The notes under the pieces are model-generated. The model had not been told where the DNA came from. It worked only from the letters and a program-made list of their open reading frames with translations, and did no database searches. This document shows positions 63,701 through 64,000 of a DNA stretch of 64,000 nucleotides, in pieces (positions within the stretch are counted from its first letter, which is position 1; every line of letters begins with the position of its first letter). The position numbers and the translations under genes were made by a program. This DNA comes from Camarhynchus parvulus (lineage: Eukaryota; Chordata; Aves; Passeriformes; Thraupidae), in the NCBI RefSeq assembly GCF_901933205.1, contig NC_044572.1:21228501-21292500 (forward strand), read 5' to 3'.

Positions 63701-64000
63701 ATTATGGTCAGACACTGGAAGTAGTTGCCCAGAGAGGTTGTGGAGTCTCCATCTATGGAGATATTCAAAACTGAACTGAGTATAGCTGTGGGCAGCCTTC
63801 CCTAATTGACCATGCTTTGACCAAGTGTTTGAACTAGGACTCCAGAAGTGTCTTCTTACCTCAGTTAGTCTGACTGTATGATAATTACCAGCTTCTTGTT
63901 TAGCAAGTGTATAAACTGTGTTGTTTACCTTCAGTCTCTCAGTGACACTGTTTTTGTGTTTTTTTCAGTTTAGATGATATCCTAGTCGGTGCCCCTCTTT
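36555..64000 (+). CDS. ITGA8: Integrin alpha-8, N-terminal part (12 exons, 3' end outside window)
   Basis: Integrin alpha-8 pairs with beta-1 to form an RGD receptor for nephronectin, fibronectin, tenascin and others, acting at the plasma membrane. Joined coding exons are 36555-36739, 36895-37019, 48061-48161, 50695-50818, 52247-52308, 53592-53637, 54575-54700, 55814-55858, 57288-57331, 58290-58346, 58464-58516 and 63969 onward; all introns are GT-AG and phases agree. The 333 codons give a signal peptide (1-30), mature start [18 protein letters not shown] propeller blades 1-4 and the first canonical Ca2+ loop (D318, N320, D322, D326). Sequons are at N73, N111, N166, N228, N291 and N300. Six Cys pair as in alpha-V (88-95, 139-160, 176-189, by homology). 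ATG 36555 is the first ATG in its frame, has A at -3 and leads into the signal peptide. ITGAV is the closest alternative, but sequence and linkage to MINDY3 favour ITGA8. Confidence 0.95.
36740..36894 (+). other. ITGA8 intron 1, 155 bp
   Basis: Very short GC-rich intron within the CpG island, GTGAGT to TTTCGCAG. Open frames run through it on both strands because of composition. Confidence 0.92.
36895..37019 (+). CDS. ITGA8: ITGA8 exon 2 (blade 1, first disulfide loop)
   Basis: A 125-nt exon completing a split Thr and encoding [20 protein letters not shown], then [21 protein letters not shown], with a GTGAGT donor. It carries a blade-1 FG-GAP strand (VLVGAPKA), a sequon at N73 and the Cys88-Cys95 loop. 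That loop has six residues between the cysteines, apparently three fewer than human. Confidence 0.95.
37020..48060 (+). other. ITGA8 intron 2, 11 kb
   Basis: Largest ITGA8 intron here. The only mobile element that I recognise is a CR1 3' end on the minus strand (44351-44435). Moderately GC-richer stretches near 38520-38720, 41040-41430 and 45160-45380 have no identity I can support. Confidence 0.85.
44351..44435 (-). mobile_element. CR1 LINE 3' end, minus strand
   Basis: Reads on the + strand TCACAGAATCACAGAATCAT, then TTTAGGTTGGGAAAAACCTC and GAGATCATGGATTCCAAAC. This is the reverse complement of a CR1 3' tail of the 'GGTTGGAAAAGACC' type, with the terminal octamer at its left end. It is 5'-truncated to about 85 bp and belongs to a different subfamily from the copy at 10863. 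Confidence 0.85.
48061..48161 (+). CDS. ITGA8: ITGA8 exon 3 (blade 2)
   Basis: A 101-nt exon after TTTGTCAG and before GTAAGT. It completes Asn104 and encodes [19 protein letters not shown], then [14 protein letters not shown]. It contains the blade-2 FG element (QWFGATV) and a sequon at N111, ending in phase 0. Confidence 0.95.
48162..50694 (+). other. ITGA8 intron 3, 2.5 kb
   Basis: AT-rich, with a more mixed-composition stretch around 49560-49960. No repeat family or RNA gene recognised. Confidence 0.85.
50695..50818 (+). CDS. ITGA8: ITGA8 exon 4 (ACAPLYHW..., second disulfide)
   Basis: A 124-nt exon after TTTTTATAG and before GTAAGT, encoding [20 protein letters not shown], then [21 protein letters not shown] plus one base of a split Ser. 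It has the blade-2 GAP-equivalent CAPLYHW, Cys139, Cys160 and Cys176, and a sequon at N166. It is highly conserved with human ITGA8. Confidence 0.96.
50819..52246 (+). other. ITGA8 intron 4, 1.4 kb
   Basis: Mixed AT-rich sequence. Overlapping ORFs at 51191-51445 and 51653-51973 match no protein. No repeat identified. Confidence 0.85.
52247..52308 (+). CDS. ITGA8: ITGA8 exon 5
   Basis: A 62-nt exon after ATAATTGCAG and before GTGAGA. It completes Ser179 and encodes [20 protein letters not shown]. Cys189 closes the third disulfide with Cys176, and [10 protein letters not shown] is the FG element of blade 3. Confidence 0.95.
52309..53591 (+). other. ITGA8 intron 5, 1.3 kb
   Basis: About a quarter of it is a solo LTR in the antisense orientation (52671-52998). 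The rest is AT-rich with a T-rich tract before the exon 6 acceptor. Confidence 0.85.
52671..52998 (-). mobile_element. Solo LTR of an endogenous retrovirus, antisense to ITGA8
   Basis: A 328-bp element starting TGTCACTG and ending CATCCACA, so it has the TG...CA ends of an LTR. It is flanked by a 6-bp direct repeat AAAATA (52665-52670 and 52999-53004). Read on the minus strand it has two CCAAT boxes (CCAATC, at about 52811-52817 and 52782-52787), a TATA-like CTAAAAAGG (about 52749-52757), and AATAAA (52733-52738), in normal promoter-to-poly(A) order. There is no internal viral sequence, so it is a solo LTR left by recombination. A 6-bp duplication suggests an ERVK-like (class II) integrase. 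Confidence 0.8.
53592..53637 (+). CDS. ITGA8: ITGA8 exon 6 (46 nt, blade 3)
   Basis: A 46-nt exon after TTTTTGTAG and before GTATGT, encoding [15 protein letters not shown] plus one base of a split Gly. It supplies the GAP element of blade 3 ([11 protein letters not shown]), invariant among RGD-binding alpha subunits. It is too short to be found by ORF length alone. Confidence 0.95.
53638..54574 (+). other. ITGA8 intron 6, 937 bp
   Basis: AT-rich with no recognisable repeat. The ORF 54444-54686 reads across the next acceptor in the wrong frame. Confidence 0.85.
54575..54700 (+). CDS. ITGA8: ITGA8 exon 7 ([16 protein letters not shown]...)
   Basis: A 126-nt exon after GAATCCAG and before GTAAGC. 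It completes Gly215 and encodes [20 protein letters not shown], then [21 protein letters not shown], plus one base of a split Gly. It covers the blade 3-4 connection with a sequon at N228. A few residues (R240, G245, P249) differ from human as I recall it. Confidence 0.95.
54701..55813 (+). other. ITGA8 intron 7, 1.1 kb
   Basis: AT-rich intron with nothing that I can identify. Confidence 0.85.
55814..55858 (+). CDS. ITGA8: ITGA8 exon 8 (45 nt, blade 4)
   Basis: A 45-nt exon after CTTTAAACAG and before GTAAGC. It completes Gly257 and encodes [14 protein letters not shown] plus one base of a split Glu. It is the FG half of blade 4; the loop [10 protein letters not shown] resembles a degenerate Ca2+ loop, as in other alpha subunits. 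Confidence 0.95.
55859..57287 (+). other. ITGA8 intron 8, 1.4 kb
   Basis: No repeat family recognised. The open frames at 56407-56679 and 57156-57392 are not ITGA8-like except where the latter overlaps exon 9 in a different frame. Confidence 0.85.
57288..57331 (+). CDS. ITGA8: ITGA8 exon 9 (44 nt, blade 4 GAP)
   Basis: A 44-nt exon after ATCCTTTCAG and before GTACGT. It completes Glu272 and encodes [14 protein letters not shown], ending in phase 0. The donor boundary is fixed because the next exon starts with the Val that continues GYVSIIN. Confidence 0.95.
57332..58289 (+). other. ITGA8 intron 9, 958 bp
   Basis: Mostly AT-rich; carries a short MIR-like SINE candidate (58089-58173) about 115 bp before exon 10. 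Confidence 0.8.
58089..58173 (+). repeat. Possible MIR-like SINE remnant
   Basis: TTTTTCATGGGGAGGCTGAG, followed by GTTTGTTCAAGATCATACAG and GATGTGGTGAGACAG. This recalls the MIR core and its 'GGGAAACTGAGGC ... GCCCAAGGTCACACAG' segment. It is heavily diverged and the call rests on recollection of the consensus only. Confidence 0.35.
58290..58346 (+). CDS. ITGA8: ITGA8 exon 10
   Basis: A 57-nt phase-0 exon after TGTTGCCAG and before GTAATG, encoding [19 protein letters not shown] (19 residues). It has two sequons, N291 (NSS) and N300 (NFT). Confidence 0.95.
58347..58463 (+). other. ITGA8 intron 10, 117 bp
   Basis: Shortest intron in the window, AT-rich, GTAATG to TATTTTCAG. Confidence 0.93.
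58464..58516 (+). CDS. ITGA8: ITGA8 exon 11 (first half of Ca2+ loop)
   Basis: A 53-nt exon after TTATTTTCAG and before GTAGGT, encoding [17 protein letters not shown] plus two bases of a split Gly. It carries the FG element of blade 5 (SYFGYTVAV) and the first half of the calcium-binding loop (D318, N320, D322). Confidence 0.95.
58517..63968 (+). other. ITGA8 intron 11, 5.5 kb
   Basis: It contains a CR1 3' end (63631-63883) ending about 85 bp before the exon 12 acceptor. A purine-rich stretch lies at about 61400-61470, with nothing else that I can name. Confidence 0.85.
63631..63883 (+). mobile_element. CR1 LINE 3' fragment, plus strand
   Basis: Follows the CR1 consensus in order on the + strand: GTGGGCATGAGTTGAAGTAC, GTCAGACACTGGAAGTAGTT, GCCCAGAGAGGTTGTGGAGT, CTCCATCTATGGAGATATTC, then a degenerate tail to about 63883. 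About 250 bp, 5'-truncated, moderately diverged; the terminal octamer has decayed. Confidence 0.88.
63969..64000 (+). CDS. ITGA8: ITGA8 exon 12, cut by window edge
   Basis: After TTTTTTCAG the sequence completes Gly323 and encodes [10 protein letters not shown] before the window ends. With exon 11 it forms the loop DVNSDGLDD followed by the GAP strand, the first canonical Ca2+ site of the propeller. The rest of the propeller, thigh, calf, transmembrane and tail exons lie beyond. Confidence 0.94.

Noticed and set aside
36555..64000. Identification as ITGAV instead of ITGA8
   Set aside because: Mature start [13 protein letters not shown], exon-by-exon similarity and linkage to MINDY3 all favour ITGA8.

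Overview
The window is vertebrate nuclear DNA, almost certainly from a bird: AT-rich, intron-dominated sequence with short GT-AG exons, several CR1 LINE fragments, an avian-type solo LTR, and a GC-rich CpG-island promoter. The LTR sequences look more like those of songbirds than of chicken, but that is an impression from memory. I saw no prokaryotic genes, CRISPR array, tRNA or rRNA.

Two genes lie head-to-tail on the + strand. From 295 to 29853 are the last eight coding exons of MINDY3 (FAM188A/CARP), a Lys48-linkage-specific deubiquitinase. They correspond to about residues 217-445 of the 445-residue human protein and include the catalytic His and the stop codon. The 5' exons, with the catalytic Cys, lie before the window. 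A candidate poly(A) signal is at 30693. About 5.5 kb of intergenic DNA follows. From 36555 to the right edge are the first twelve coding exons of ITGA8 (integrin alpha-8): signal peptide, beta-propeller blades 1 to 4 and the start of the first canonical Ca2+-binding blade. Its CpG-island promoter (about 36120-37090) holds a near-consensus CTCF motif and a five-codon upstream ORF. The MINDY3-ITGA8 linkage is the same as on human 10p13, which supports ITGA8 over the close paralogue ITGAV.

The rest is intron and intergenic sequence. It holds CR1 fragments of at least two ages (about 600-1031, 10863-11211, 19479-19585, 23600-24290, 44351-44435, 63631-63883), a 328-bp solo LTR with a 6-bp target-site duplication (52671-52998), a second probable LTR just before the last MINDY3 exon (about 29326-29651), a 51-bp minisatellite, an ATC microsatellite and an unusual perfect 13-bp hairpin (17618-17654).

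The two genes have no known joint function; one is an intracellular deubiquitinase and the other a cell-surface RGD receptor. I found no convincing undescribed gene system. The observations most worth checking are the CTCF motif and uORF at the ITGA8 promoter, the solo LTR, the 13-bp hairpin, and mobile elements lying within 100 bp of two splice acceptors.
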